From Phoebastria nigripes (Eukaryota; Chordata; Aves; Procellariiformes; Diomedeidae), in NCBI GenBank assembly GCA_035582835.1, contig JAYKAV010000467.1, positions 1,506,976 to 1,570,975 on the forward strand: 64,000 nt of DNA, read 5' to 3'. This document shows positions 39,770 to 54,500 of the stretch, in pieces. The notes under the pieces were generated by a model, which saw nothing but the letters and a program-made list of their open reading frames with translations, did no database searches and was not told where the DNA came from. Each line of letters begins with the position of its first letter. Positions within the stretch are counted from its first letter, which is position 1. A program made the translations under genes and the position numbers.

Positions 39770-40070
39770 AGTCAGAAATGTTACCTGTCAGCTGGAGGGG
39801 AGTACCCAGAGGGATCTACCAGCTGTCTGTTGAAGTCCAGAACTACTCAAAGTTTTTATTAGTGATTTGGATGGAGAACAAGAAAGTATTTTTATTAAAT
39901 TCGCAGGTCAAACTGTGCAGGAGGAAACCGGGAGTAGCTGTGAGCATCTTACGGCAGGTCAACTGTCATATGATTCAACTGGGGGATCAGCTGAGATCAA
40001 GCCTTGCTTATTTCTAAACAAAGAGCATACATTTTAGTGGTTAAGGGTTCTGAGAACATGGATCTACACA
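39770..40070 (+). mobile_element. Ancient CR1-like LINE fragment, plus strand
   Basis: The sequence gtttttattagtgatttgga, followed shortly by attaaattcgcaggtcaaac, parallels the CR1/L3 RT region that encodes the conserved 'F-I-S-D-L' and 'K-F-A-D' blocks. The frames are broken. It is much more diverged than the other CR1 copies. Confidence 0.5.
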
Positions 40071-43000
40071 ACTGACAAATTTTCTGTAGTGCAACATGTA
40101 TTGTATTAGTAGCTATAAATTTCATTTATGTGTTCTCTTAATTTGGATACCCATTTTCTCCCTCCGTTTCCACCTTACAGACCATTATCCACTTCCCTTG
40201 CAAAACAGACTTCCTCATGGGTGTTTTTTGTTATTATTTTAAGATACAGTCTTCCCCGAACCTAGTCAGACTCTTGTGGCAGTCCCTTGTGACTTTGGGT
40301 TACTTGCATGTAGGAGATTCTCTATCTGTTCAATTTCCCCACCCACTGGTGACTCATTTCCGCTGTAATTTGTGCTTTTACTTCTGTGGATGGTGATCCT
40401 TGTGGTGTCAGCAGAGCAAAGGTACTAGGTTTGGTCTATTCCAGAGCAGGAACGTATGCCAGTCCTCCCTCAGGTTTGTATTATCTTGTGGCTGAGGATA
40501 AGTCAGTTCGTTCTATCACTACCAATCCACTTGCTAGGGAAGTGATCACAGGTGGTTACACCCACTGCCTTGGGTGGTGGTCACCAAGTTGCTCTCACCT
40601 TATAAGATGTTTGAAGAGCATCCTGTGCTGGTCACAATTGTGTACAACAGGGTCACAGCAGGACTTGGGGGTTTTTAAGACTTGTGGAGAAGTTTAAAGG
40701 TATGGGATGGGGAAGGAAATTTATTTTAGACTGTAGAAAATAAAATATGCACATGCAGAAGATTTCTGAAGCTCAGTTTTTAAAGAAGGTAGGAATTTAA
40801 AAGTGTGGAGGATAACCATATTGAAGCAATGCTTTCTTTTTGGAGAACATTATTTGTTGTACATTAGGAAAATCTTCAGCATATATGATTCATATCTTAC
40901 CCTGTGTCCTAGCTATATAGAGATCAGTGCAGGATGGGAACAGCACTGGAAAGAAAATGAATTTTGGAGGAAACATTGTAGAGACACTCAGCTGTTGTGT
41001 ACAGGTTCCACTGCAAGATCACTGCAGTGTGTCTGTGTCATGCTTTGCTGTCCTCTGGATCTGGGGAGGACTGATTAGCTCTAGCACAGTGCCAGGCCTA
41101 ATGTGCTTTATCGCTTTGTACTGTACTTGAGCAAATGAGCTCTTGCAGAAAGAGAGTGCAGAACAGACAGTTGCTGTTTTCTCTTTCATGTCCTAGGCAT
41201 GGTAGGTCTATCAGGACCCAGACCTGGGGCTGGGCTTGTGTTTCAGACCAGCAGGGAAATCCCGCCTTCAGCTAGAGGTGGGAATGGATGGTGTAGGTAA
41301 TATCTACACCTTCTTGTGCTTCAAGCAAAAGCTGGCTGACAGCTTTCTTTTGGCCTGCCCTGCCTGGTCCTTGACAAGGGTTTAGAATAAAAATACATGG
41401 AGCCTACAGTGCAAAGAATTCATGTTTGGTTTCCTTCAGTTGTGAATTGCTCTCTCCTACACTCAGTCCAGAGTCCAGGATGCTCTTGGACCCTGCGGTC
41501 TTGTCTACATTAGTAGGGAGTGGTAGGAGCAGATCAGGGGATCTGAGTGGTTGATGCTGAGTTTCCTCACACCTGCATCACACGTGATTCAGAGAGTTTA
41601 CTTCAGATTAAATTTAGTCTGTTTCCCAGGACTGGATGCCTACAATACATGTAGACTGAAGTTCTCAAAAAGTTAAAAAACTGTTAGGTAAATGCTGCAG
41701 GTGTGGCCTTCACATTGCCTTGGCACCTAATATCCTGTTAATTTTTGAAATGTTTTATAAGTGAGGATTTCTTCTTAGAAAAAGCAAGTTGTGCACACAG
41801 AAACTACTTCCAAATCAGCACGTGGTAAATAGAGGCAGCACAGGATTTGCTACAAAACCACACTTGCTTTGAATCACATCGCTGCTGTAGACATAGTCTC
41901 ACAAATATCCTAAAATCTGGGATGTCCATGTCAAACTCAGGATTTAGCAACTGTACCCTGAGACCACCACTACCTGTTTGTAGTCACAGGAATGTTGTCT
42001 TGCATTCCTGATTTTGACTGTCTCTGAATAATCAGGTTATTAGAAGAAGAGCTAGCAACTTGAATGTATTTCATTGTGGTGTAGGGAATCATTGTGGAGA
42101 TTTAAACAGAGGTATCAGCTGTCAGTGACATGCAAAGGTGCTGATTTTAGCAGGTGTTTTGCCCTGTTTTAAAAAGGTCTAATGAGTAATGGCAAAAAGG
42201 TANGAGCTTGCAAGGGTGTCATAGTTCTGCTGGGTGAATATAGAAAGGATTGGCAGTTTGGAGAGGAAGGGAAGGAAGATGTAAAACTGAGCTGTTTGAG
42301 TCTGGTTGTGTCAATTCTCTTGAAAGAGAGAAAGTGAACATTGAAAGTCCCTAGAGTGTAAGAATAAGAAGTTAGTAGATTCAGTAAAGAAAGTAATTGC
42401 TAGAAATAGAAAAGGAGTTAAGAAGAATTTAAGTGTCAAGACAGAGGGGAAAGACCCTGAAGAAGGAACCGTTCTGCCCACAGGAGTACAAAAGAATTCA
42501 GAATTATAGTAGTTACTTTTCTGAAAACCTGGACCTTCAGACACGGTGGGACTGAAGGTATATCGTGTAATGTTTATCAGGGACTTTTATTTTCAAGTGG
42601 GAAGAAACTGTCATCTCCAATGTCAAGTCAAACCTTCAACACTATGGTGAGGTAGGCTCATTTGGAAGAAAAGATGACTCTGTATTTAATGACATTCTGC
42701 AAGTAGTATTTTTTACAAGATTACCTTAAACTGATGACAGTGATTAAATAGTACAACTGCACCGTCCTTGTCATGAGAGGTCCAGCATAACTCATTAACT
42801 CTGAGATGACTCTTCAGTTGCCAGTCCTGAAACTGGATGTGATAGAAGATGGGAATGGACAGTTGGGTAGTGGTGATTGATGACTCATTTCAGTGTCTCA
42901 AACTAGTATTTCACTAAACAGACTAGATTTATCAATGTAATGCATTTATTTTTCTTATTGTATAACATGCTGTCAGAGCATTGCCATAGCTTTGCTACAT

Positions 43001-46000
43001 GNTGAATTGTTCTCACTGCAGAACATGGAGTGATACTTAAAATGTTCATGTTTTTTTAGTTACAAAACAAATTCCTCATACAGTTTATGCATTTAGTATA
43101 ACAAAATATATCTTACAGGAAATAGTGGATTCCATTTTCCATTGAAAATAATTTATAAAGACTCTTAATAACCAATTTATTAAAAAAATGCAGGAAGATA
43201 AGAGGCACTAAATATTTAAGATCTGGTATATATTTTTCATCTTTTCTAAAGGCTGATTAATGGGCAGCTTATATTTAAACTTTTTCAATATCTTCATTGG
43301 TACTGTCATCTATTGTAATGGTTAAGAGTTAAAATGAGCGCTTTGTGAAATACCAGCGTATGCAAGCTTTTGTAAGAACAGTAGATCAACAGCAAGAGGG
43401 TAGTTCCTTTAAAAATTATGTATCAGTGCTAAAAGCATGGCTCAAGTTTTAAGGTTCCCTTTGGGGAAACAGCAGACTCAGGTTTGACTTGGTTTGGAGC
43501 TGCAGTCTACCACAAGCAGCTGGAAAAAGCCTGAAGCATTCTGTATCCGTAGGTTTTTATATGTTGCATAAACTCTGTGTTAGGGGGCATATGTGGTCTG
43601 AGCCTGTGATGATACGAGCTTTAAGAAGGAAACTGGCAAGCTAAACATGTTTCTCAGTGTTCTTGTAAATACCATTTGAAACAGAAGTGGCATTACTGAG
43701 TTTTAGTTGTAAATTTTGTTGCTAATAATTGAGTGTAAGCACTGACTTCTGTGGGAAACCTTTTGTTCATGTGAAATGCCCTCTCAGGTTCGCATAAAAG
43801 GCCTGGATCTTGTGAACTCTTTTTCTCCACAAACCAGAAATGTGCAAGTAAGAAAGAATCTGTATAAGGAAAAGATACTAATTACTCAATTGTGTGAAAC
43901 ATGTAGGATGTCCTAAATCTTACTGAATCCAGACTTCAATAGAAATAGATACATTTTGTATGGAAGTTAGAAAAATTTACAATTCTGTTGAGATAAAGGA
44001 ATCCTCTGTGATTGTTTTTGTAGCTGCTTGTTTTCTTGTTTTAGATAGTGGCATGTTGCCTTCCTGTGCATCAGAAGTGTGGAGTAGAATTTCTATTTTT
44101 TTTCAAAATTTGCTATAAAATGAAATTTTATGTTGAAGACTAGACTGAAACATTCCTGTAATGCTTTATAGTGGGTAGGATAGAGTGGAAGGAACAACAT
44201 CTTATCTCCAAAGTGTATCTTCTGAGGTTAGAGCTATGGTTTTCTTTTGACTCTGAATGTTACCTTTCTCACTGACAGGAATGAAGTCTGAGGAAGAGGC
44301 AGAAACTGATTCTGATTGTAGGAAGCATTCATAAACTGATTATCGAGTGTTGCAGATAATTCTACAGAATATTGGTGAACATGAAAAAGAAAAAGTTTTG
44401 CAAGCTAGTTTTTCAAGTGTTGGTGGAAAGCTAATAAACTCATTTTAATTTTACATGTCTAATTTTAAGATACTAAGGAAGCACAGAATTTGAATTTTGA
44501 TTAATGAATACGAAACCAAATTTTAAAAGGCTTGATTATTTCAGATACGGAAATAAGTGTATTGATAAAGTGTTTTTTTCCCATGGGGAGTTTTTATCCA
44601 GATACATACTCTCACATCCAGTAATAGCTGGCAGTTACAGGTTTGTCCAGATGGTGGCAACGTTGTTTCAGAAACAGTGCATACTGACAGCTCACTGAAT
44701 ATTGTCTTCGGGTGGGACCAGATAGTGGGGAAACCGAGCTCTGAAATAATTGTGTGTATGCGTGTTTGTACAGAAATAAAACTTGCATTGCAGACTGCCA
44801 GCTTCTAGGACAGTAATTCTGGAATGACAAAATAGCTTTTCAGTCTGGGTGGTACATTATGCAGCAAAGCAATTACACTGTGAAGAGCTCACTGCAGATT
44901 ACAAAAGCATTAATATTGGAAAAACAGTGCTTGGGTGCAGTGATATGTTTTTCCTTCAGCTGCCAGAAGTGAATTGACAACAGGCATGGTATGTTAATCG
45001 TGCTGACTTGAAAACCGGGAATACCGATAAGTAGTCATATGGACAGGCAGTAACTTGCATGTTTTCTGTTGCTATGGCCAGGTTTGATCTTCAGTGTGTA
45101 TACTGATATTAAACTGAGATGCTGATCTTGTTGAATTTTCCCTGCGAGTATTAAGTTTTATGTACATTTGTTGTACATACAAAATGCTGGACATTTGTTA
45201 CTTTTAATTATTGTGGTTTTGGGTTGAGAACCTGTTTTGATTCTTTCAGTAGAGGTATGTGTGTGGGTGTGATGATTTTGGGGTTTTTTTGAGGTCTGTT
45301 TGAAGGCCAAAAATCAGATAGTAAAAATACCTATTTTTGATTTCCTTTTGTTATTAGCTTTCTTTTTACTGTGTATAGGGAAAGAAACAGTAAAGTGCTG
45401 GACAGATATGTGTTTTTAATAGCTGGAAAAATCTGACTTGATTTTGTTAATCCTGCTGATTTAAACAGCTGCCACCTGCGGAGTTCAGAATAGCAGCCCT
45501 TTTGGTAGTTGTTACAAACATATTTCATTAGGCCTGTCTTTTCTAAGAGTTAAAATAACTATAGGGTACCTGTGCTGTCTTGATGAAGTTGCTTGTGCTT
45601 TGTTTTCCTACCTGTATATTAAAAAGTGGTGTGACTCACCACTGCATCATTCCATTGTAAGTTAGCATAGGTGAGCCTGTTGTGGGTTCACGGTGGCAGG
45701 AGGAGGACAGCTGTCCCAGAAATAGAGCTTAGGAAACTGTCAGCAGTCTTGCCCGTATTTTATCCTTGGAACATGATCACTAGAGCTATGAGTGTTGCAA
45801 ACATGGTCATTATATCAATCAGGATTGTCGGCATATCATCATACCTGCTTTATGGCTAAATTCTATCGCTTTTAGTTTCATTATCCTGAAATACAAGGAG
45901 AATTCAACTTACTTTTCTGGTTCAAAAGGAGGGAAAAAAATTGGCCATTAATATATATAAGAACAAATCACCTACTCTGTATAAAGCTTTAGGGTTTGAA

Positions 46001-48493
46001 ATTGTACTGGCAAACTAAAGAACAGATTTAATATATAGAAGAGACTTGAAGTGTGTCTGTAGCTGGTACAGGAAACATTTTCTAATATGTCTGTAAAATT
46101 AATTTCAGCTCATTATTTATATGAATTTGGATTAACAAGATTATAAATACTGTCCAAATGCTCTGTTAATTGTGATTGTCATATGAAAATTTTCGATGTC
46201 CACTTTTACTGGTACCTTATTTGGCATATCTTTTTAGAAATGGTTTATTACTGTAAAATAAGACTAGAAAGAAAAGTAAAGCATTTAAATAAAAGTGGAG
46301 GGGCTACATTATTATTTTAGAAAAGAAGATAGAATAGAAGGGTAAAGAGCTGAACAAAAGAGTGCAGTTGAGAAACTGTAATAAAAGAGAGGTTAAATAA
46401 AAGGAGCTGAGGAAGGTTGGCATGCTACCCTGTGGGCCACTGTAACCTTTTCAGTTTCTCCTGAAGAACAGAGAAGGTAGTAAGGAATTAGGTTGGACTT
46501 CTGCTTTGTACAATAAGTTTTTTATGTTCTTTATAGATCTTTAAAATACCAGATAAAGTTTCTGTCATAAGAGGCTTGGTAGTTTTAAGGTCAGATTTAC
46601 AGAGATAAAAACTGCTTTGCTTTGAGGAGAGGGAGGAATCAGTTTCATGCTCTGCCTCTGGGTACGGGAGTTGCACAGAAAGGAGGAACACTTAAAAATG
46701 AGTGTGACAGGTTGAGGAAACGGAAATGATGAAATAGAGAGGTAAGATCTTAGTTTCTAGGTATCCATTATTTATGGTCATGTGCATATGAAATATAAGG
46801 TGTTATCATTTCACCCTTCTTGAAGTGAAGGACTAATTTGACTAGCCTCCTCCATATAGATGATCTGGAGGCACCATCAAGGGGGACTGCAGTCAGTATG
46901 AAATTTGCTTCTGATCAGGAGAGGCCAAAGAAAGGATGCATTCTGGCAGACTTCTGCAGGTGGTATTCAGTGCTGTAGGAATTGAAAATGTCACAAGTTT
47001 TGGAACTCATGAAGGACGTGGACTGATTAATGTTTCGTACCTGTAAGAGGGATATTGAACTCAGGGATGAGGAAAAGTTGGTCCACAGAACTACAACCAG
47101 AAAGATAGAATGGAAAGATATATAGCTCTATGCAGCAGGATGACCACTGCAATGCCTGAGGAGTATCCTGAAGATACTAGCCACAGCAGAGTTTAATCTG
47201 GCAGAACTAATGTCCTTGAAGGGGGGTCACATCCAGTCACTGATGTCCAGTGAGAAAGTGAAAATGGATGTCAGTGAGAGTGGTATCACCTCAGCCAAAA
47301 ATGTTATTGATTCTTGTATTTAATATAGAGAATGGGGAGCACATATATGAGGGTCCGTTGCTTGCATGTCATCAGTATTTGTACAGGAGTGTTGTTCGGA
47401 AGCATGTTGGAAGAAGATGCCTGTTTGGCAAATAGGTGCTTCTACATCTAGTAGCCTGTCTACATTGGCTTAAGTTTTATTTCAGTCTTGCAGCAGTACT
47501 TCCTGCAATGCAGAATTTCCAAACACCATAGTTTTCTAAGCAACTTAGACCTCACACACCCTCAACAGTAGCTATGTATTCCCGTCAGTCATTTATTTGC
47601 TTCTCTGTAAAAAGAAGGCAAAAAGGTCCAGGGCATAAATTGAGGCTTTTCTTCCAGTGCTATGAAGTAATTGTTTCTTTTCTACTGAGGAATCTTAAAA
47701 TTAAGATGATCTAATGAGGCAGCTTAGAATAGTGGAACACTACCAGTGTTTCCCAGCCTCACAGTCTTGCCCACTCCTTTTTCAGCCCTATCCATAAACA
47801 GTATTCATGTTTTTTCTCCTTTTTGCTTAGTGTATAGCAGACCCATTAGTATGGTCAAGAATGCTCAAATTTGATAGTTGTAACAGGAAGATACTATGTT
47901 GTGAAGAAATTAAGATAAATTAATTGGGCTCAGTTGCTCCTTCACATTTTGTTGTGTAGAAAATTAAATGTATCTCCCACCCCCATTTGGCAGAAATATT
48001 ATTTATCGTGTTTTGCTGTCTGGATAAGGATGCACCACCCCAAAGGCTGATAGCAGCCAAGGTGAGGTTCTGCCTGAAGCAGGGGAGGAATTAATTCAGG
48101 AGCATAGTTCATGTTTGATTAATATAAAGGTTAATCACGTAGGTTGATAAGAACTACTGCACTTTTAAACTTAAGTGAGCTGAATTGTTGGTATTGTTTC
48201 TCTGAATGTATGGAGCATGAGAGGAACTGAATGTCTTTTTAATTCAGCATCATCAGTACAATAAATTGGCATTCAGAAGAGACTTCCTTTTGTAGCCTGC
48301 TGGCTGCTTCTGCAGACTGGGTGATTAGGAATTGAGCAGGGGGGAAGTAAAGTTCCCAGTCATGCAGAGTGGCAAAATCTGTGGCTTCCAGTAGGATTGC
48401 AGGTAGTTATCTCAAGTAGATGCATCCAGCAACAGGGTACTAAAGGAACACTTGTTTTGCTGCCATGACCAAACTGATCACAAAAGATGTAAA
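40071..48493 (+). other. NDUFAF2: NDUFAF2 intron 1, middle part I
   Basis: Over 8 kb of AT-rich intron with no recognised exon. A weak CR1-like phrase (gatgatctggaggcacc near 46859) suggests another very old LINE remnant up to about 47060. Stretches around 41200-41900 and 46400-47400 are less AT-rich and may be old repeats that I cannot classify. Confidence 0.6.
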
Positions 48494-48514
48494 TTTTTTT
48501 TTTTTTTTTTTTTT
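48494..48514. repeat. T21 homopolymer
   Basis: A run of 21 T on the plus strand in NDUFAF2 intron 1. No retroposon body is recognised on either side. Confidence 0.95.
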
Positions 48515-51500
48515 AAGAAATGGCAAGAAATTTGGAAGGCACAGCTTACACTAGCAGTGTGTGTGGAAAAAACACGGGCAATTTAAAAAGACCTTGCAAT
48601 TTAAAAGAACTTCAAGGATAGTTGTTTAAGATAAGCCACATTTTTGGTGGTTCGTGTGAGGATGTCATGCCATGGTTCTGTTTGCTTGGTCCCTGTATCA
48701 CTACTCCACTTTAGGTTGTCTTGCATCAGGTATTGTCTTGTTGGTGGTCCTGCCCTTACTCAAGGTGGTCCTTGCTACTACTTTTTCAGACCAGCATGGG
48801 GCCAGGGCACAGTGAGTTCAGTGTTAGCTTAATTTGCTTGTATCTAGCAGCTTTTCTTGTTTCCCTGTCAACAAGCATTCATTCTGTGTTGAAAGAAATG
48901 AAAAAAAAGATAAGTTTAGTGACAAAGAGCTTCATGCTATACAAGAGCTGTGAAAGGTTCAGGTCGAGCAAGAGAGAAGCCTCAGAGTTGGTTATTACCA
49001 GGAGACTCTACAAAGACTGTTTCAAAATTATGGCTGAAAGAAGTGTTACAGTTGTCTGTTTAGCCATCAGATCTTGCCAGGAGAAGTGGTAACTTTTACT
49101 AATATACTAGAATTTGAAATATTGGATGCTGGTTGGTATATTCATCACAATATTGAAACAACTAAATATTATTTTAAACTTCAGATGAACTGATCTTCTA
49201 GAATNTTTAAAAAAGTTTGTCCTGATTTAAGCAACCTCTAATTGTGGGACTATGAATGTTTCAGTTAGTGATATGACTTTCATAATAATATATCTTTTTC
49301 TATTTTTAGTCAGTCAAGAAATGTTAGTTAATAAATGATGACTTGATTATAGCCAGACCCATCGGTTATGCTTTCTCTTTTACTACATCAGATTTCTAAA
49401 AAACAGACTTTGAGTGTTTTTCCTTAAGAAATGAGAAGAAACTGATTCTCTTGAAGTCAACGACACAATGTCTGTTGTCTTCCAGAATTTCACCTCTCTT
49501 TTTGCCATTCTTGCAAAATACCTACTGAGAGAGTTCTGTATATAAATGTCTATACAATTTAATTCATGTGGCATGTGTTGGCATTTAAACTGATTTAAAA
49601 ACACAAACTGTAAATACTTGATCTAAGCAATATGCTAGAAACACCGGACTCTAAAATTGCCAAAAAATAAACTGTTCATGGTTCCGTTTTGTGCGAAACT
49701 ACTTGGCGGTAGTAAAATTAACATCCAGGTTTATTTCCACGATAAAGTAAATACATGATCTGAGAGTTAGTAGAAGCTAGTGTTTCTGTCAAAAAAAGGC
49801 AGAGCCGTCCTTTTCCTTCGTCTGGCTGCTCATGTCTACCTTCTAACATTGGCCCCTCCCTCTTTCTCATTACAAGTGTCTGTGCAGCCTTGTGCTGGGT
49901 ATGCCATCTCTGTAACCTAGTGCGCTTCCTTTCCTCAGCAAGAGTAGTTACCTGGTCTGGTTCATGGCACAAGCTGTGCAAGTGCAACTTTGCCACTGTT
50001 ATCTTATCATACAAAGCAAAATTCTGAATTAAACCTGGTATAATGATTATAAAATAACCAAAAGAGTTGTTTTAGAAGTAAGTTGTGGTTATTATCTTAT
50101 CTAGCTGGGATACTATTTTTTTTACTCAGTGTAATAGGTTTGTGTCTTTGTAAGAATTTCTTCAGATGAAATAGAGACATTTGTCTGTGCTATTAAAACA
50201 TACTTGATATTGGTATATGGATATTTCCTCATTAAAAAAAAAAAATTTTGCTTAGTCCATTCCTGATTGGGGAACGGAGAATACAGTACCCATAACCAAA
50301 TCATGGCATTGCTTCAGTGTGATGCACCAACATTTCTTAGGCTGTTCTTGAAATAATTAAGTCGGAAAATGACAGGTAGTTTATGAAATCAGCTGTTTTT
50401 GTGAAATTTCTGTCATCTCAGCTCAAAAAGACATGTCGTGTAAGCAGTTTCTGAGCCAGAGCTGGAAAATGGACAGCTCCTGGGTTTGGGTCTGACCCAG
50501 ATATGTAATAGTATGGGATAAAGTCCAGAAAACTAGAGGCAGGATCTCTTGCGAACCTGAAGGTGAAGTTGAGGTTGACTCAGTTGATTCACATAAGTTT
50601 GCTGTTGCTGAAAGGGAGAGATCTTGTTCTTTCTTTACCTTCTCTCCCTCAAGCTCGCAGTGGCACTCATGAGACCTGTTGCTGCGCCAGTTTAACTCAA
50701 CGCAGTAGAAAAAGGTGAGCAAGTGGTCCCATGAGCTATGAAGCTGGGACAAAGGAGGAAGGTGGAACCTTTGAGCTAAAAGTAGGGTGGGAGGTTGGTG
50801 ACTATGGGTGGGGGAACCCAAGAGACTTGCCAGGGGAACACATCCCACCTTGTGTAATCTTCAGTGTTTTTATAGGAGATTCTGATTTTTGTGTTGTGTT
50901 AGAACAAAACATGGATCTTATATATGAGAAAGAAGTGGTAGTATTTGCTGAAATACGAAGTTTAGTGTGATTTGTTGTTATGATCACAGATCTTTGGCAG
51001 GTATATTAAACATTTTTCCAGTCCTGGAAGAAGCCATTTAACCCTGTCACCAGAAGAGAAGATTGCCAAATTGAGGATTTTAACAGACTTTATAGAAAGT
51101 TTCTGTCATTGGACTCTCTACTCATATTTGACTTACCTTCAGTGGGAACAAAGGTCTGTATGGTCTGCGCAGATCCTGTACGATGATAAGGTAACACTTC
51201 TGAGGAGCTCCGTGTCAGTGCCAGGCCAGGGCTTTCCTCTGAGAGGGGGAAGGAGGTACGAAGGCCCAGTTTCTTTGGAGGTCATATTAATTTTTAGACT
51301 TTTGCAAGAGCCACAGTATTCCCGAGTGTGATTAACTCTGTCACTCTGTCCTCTGAAACAGGAATATAGGCAGACTCTCAAAGAGGAATAATTGATTGTC
51401 TAGTTTCTGCTGTCCAGTGTGTGACAAGGCAGTTCAGTACAGTCCATAACTCTGACCTAGCCTTTTCCGTGTCCTTTGGGTGTTCACATCTTCACCTCAG

Positions 51501-54500
51501 TAAAAGAAAGGTGGCTATTCCAAATCAGAGTTAGAGGCCTTGGATGCCTAACCACAGCAGCCTACCAAAATAGCCTCAGTGTACCAGAAAACCAGCAAGA
51601 AATGTGCTAGTTGCACAAGTCACATAGTTGCATGGCCAGTTGTTGTATATTTGGTATTTTGCTTTAGTAACACTGAGGCAGCTGGTGAGCAGACAGTTCA
51701 AATAAGGAACAAACATGGGTCACCCAAGCACCTTGGAGCCAGTTGCAGTCGTGCCTACGAAAGAAAGCGAGCTTCAACCAGTAACACATCCTGACCTCCC
51801 TCCTGAGTGACAGCTGTGCACTGGCTGGCTATCTGGTTTTTACAAATTGTGACTCTGTTTGTATGTCTCTAAGCTTGTAGTAAGCTTATGTGTAGTAACT
51901 TTTCGTATGAAGAATAGTCATCCAAGTATCTTGTAATAATGCATTTGTAAATTATTAAAGTACATAAGAAATCAGGACTTTTAATATGAATTACTATCTC
52001 ATGACCCAAAAAAGACTCTGCATTGAGTTTTATCACATGGTTGCATAGCTATAAATATTGGTAGTTTACCATGGGAGTCACCTTATCACAACCAGTGTAA
52101 TTCTAGGGGAGGGATGGAGAAGGGGCAAACTACCCAAGGGAAGATGGAGATGTCTGAGATACTATTATGTTGGATGTCCACACCTAAAGAATGACCTAAG
52201 TTTTATCCTGGAGGCCTGCTGCTATGAAGATCTTGCTGCAGTGGATCATGGGCTTTGCCATGAAGAACAGTAGGAAGACACAGCTGCACTTTCCTGAATT
52301 TCCCACCTTACCACCCTCTCAGATAAGGAGAAGAATGAATCAGATGGTGGGTGAAGACAGAAACTGATCGTCAAGGATTTGTGTTAGTTATTCCTTGCTG
52401 GAATTTATGAATCTGTTCTGATGGAAAAACTGTTATGTTGAATCATTTTTTTGGCTCAGAATGTTTCTAAAATCTTCTGCAGCTTGAAAAAGATGATTTG
52501 AATTGTCCTTGCTTAAATGTTTGGAATAGCAAGAATTATACATTATCGATTATACATTAATTGATTGTTTCAGACTGCTTACCAACGTCCACATACTTTT
52601 ACTTACCATGCAAGTTGAATACATTCTGTAATCTGGCTTGGGGCAAATTTTTACAGCTTGGTCGCTACTCTTAAAAGGGGATGTAATAGAAATGCTGGTG
52701 CAATGAAGACAAGCTTCTTTGTCTTGATTACCAGAGGTAGTGATTAAAATACATCAGCTTGCAGACTCTGGCCTCTTTTGAGCTGAAAGGGATTGTGTTC
52801 TCTTCCTCAAGTGTTCTTGGATCCCTGTAGATATATTACCCTGGGTGCAGAGTTCACGAAGGAAATCTTTCTGTAGTAGGAAGGTATGGCATAATGTGAA
52901 GTAGAAGTACAACTAACTAAATGGAAATGGAGAATTAAGTGGAAATAAATTGTGTGAGCTAGAAGGTAAGAAACTGATAATCTGTGATAGCTGCACAGTG
53001 GAAGCCAAAGGCAAATTTGTTGTGATGCTTTGTTCTGTTCAGATGTGTAAAGTGCAAATGCAGGCCCTCTTTATAGATGCGTGAGGGAAGGAAATAAATT
53101 TTACCTACTTTTCTTTAAAAACATTTTTGTGTTTTTCCTCTGTTGGCAGGCATGTCCTGAGACCAGGTATGGCTTCAGTGGCTGGCTTCCTGGCTGGCTA
53201 GGCAGAATAGGTGTATTAAACCTATTAAAGTCTAGACAAACTATTGTTAGGCATTACTTAATGCTAAAATTACAGCTACCGCGTCGTATGTTCTGCATAT
53301 TGATCAGGTATGGATTTATATAGGCTGCTAAGTGGATTATAGGCATCTTTACTCTTGTGCTGACATTGCTTAGTGTAATGCAATAGGAGTGATGATTCCT
53401 GGTCATTGTTTCTGGCAGCCCCCTTTACTGTATCTTTCTCCCTTCAAGTGTTTTAAAAGAAAGTTAAGAAATCTCAAATATTTGATTTCCTCCTTACTGC
53501 AGTTTCATTATCTGTAGAGACCTGTTTTCTTTCTCCCATATTCTACCAAACAAATCTTAAAAAGAAGTGCCTCTTTCTGAAACTGGAATAATACAAAAGA
53601 ATTACATTAGGAGAAAAATGAAGTTCAGTTGCTGTGTGGTGAAATGTATTTGTTTATATACCATTATTTCAAATTTTTGACCTTATAGGAGGAAAATACC
53701 CTGCTGTAATACTACTTCAAAATTTGCTGTAGTTATGGGCAAAGAGCAAGAGCCATCTCTGTAGTTTTATGTTATCTTCCTGGCTATTGCAGCACTATTT
53801 CTCTCATCCATGTACATTAAATTTATTTTCAGGTATTGCTCTTTTATTTGTAAGTGTATTACGCTTAGTCTTGCATCTCTGAGTATGGGCTTGGTCATTT
53901 AGACAGAAGGATAGTTTTTATCCGAAGTGTTTTAAGTTGATGCATAAGAAGAGGTACTCTAGATAAATATGGATAGTAGTGGTCATCCTCATTAGCAAAA
54001 ATGTAACCCACCTGCAGCCTGATAACTGAAGTTTTTGTTTTATACTTTATGGCAAAATAGAAGGTAAAGGAAAATCTTGAAATTAGTTTGTGGATATTCA
54101 TGGAGATCTCCTGTCTAGCCAAGGAGGCAGAAAATAAATTTAGGTTGATTGATAACAGACCTGTATGTGATAGGAGTCAACCTGTCTCAGGCTATAGAAA
54201 GAGAGGAGAAGGGGACAGTTTGCAGAGGAGCTTGAAAATGAAGTACCTTATAGCCAAAGTGAAAAGTAGAGATCTTGTGGAGGGTCTAAAGACAGAATGG
54301 AAGTGCTCACAGTTTCTGACTAGAAAAGCAATCTTTGCATCAGTATTATAAATTCATGAGTAGGGTAGGATGCATATGCCAAGTCAAGAGAAAATGGTGT
54401 CGTAGTAATTGAGCCTGGATGACAGATTTAGCAGTGTGGAAAATCAGGAAAGTTTTATTGAAAAAATCTTATGCACAAGGAACTTGCACATCTGAGAGAG

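Noticed and set aside
50423..50848. 141-codon minus-strand open frame
   Set aside because: Low-complexity Ser/Leu/His-rich translation inside an intron, no recognisable domain.
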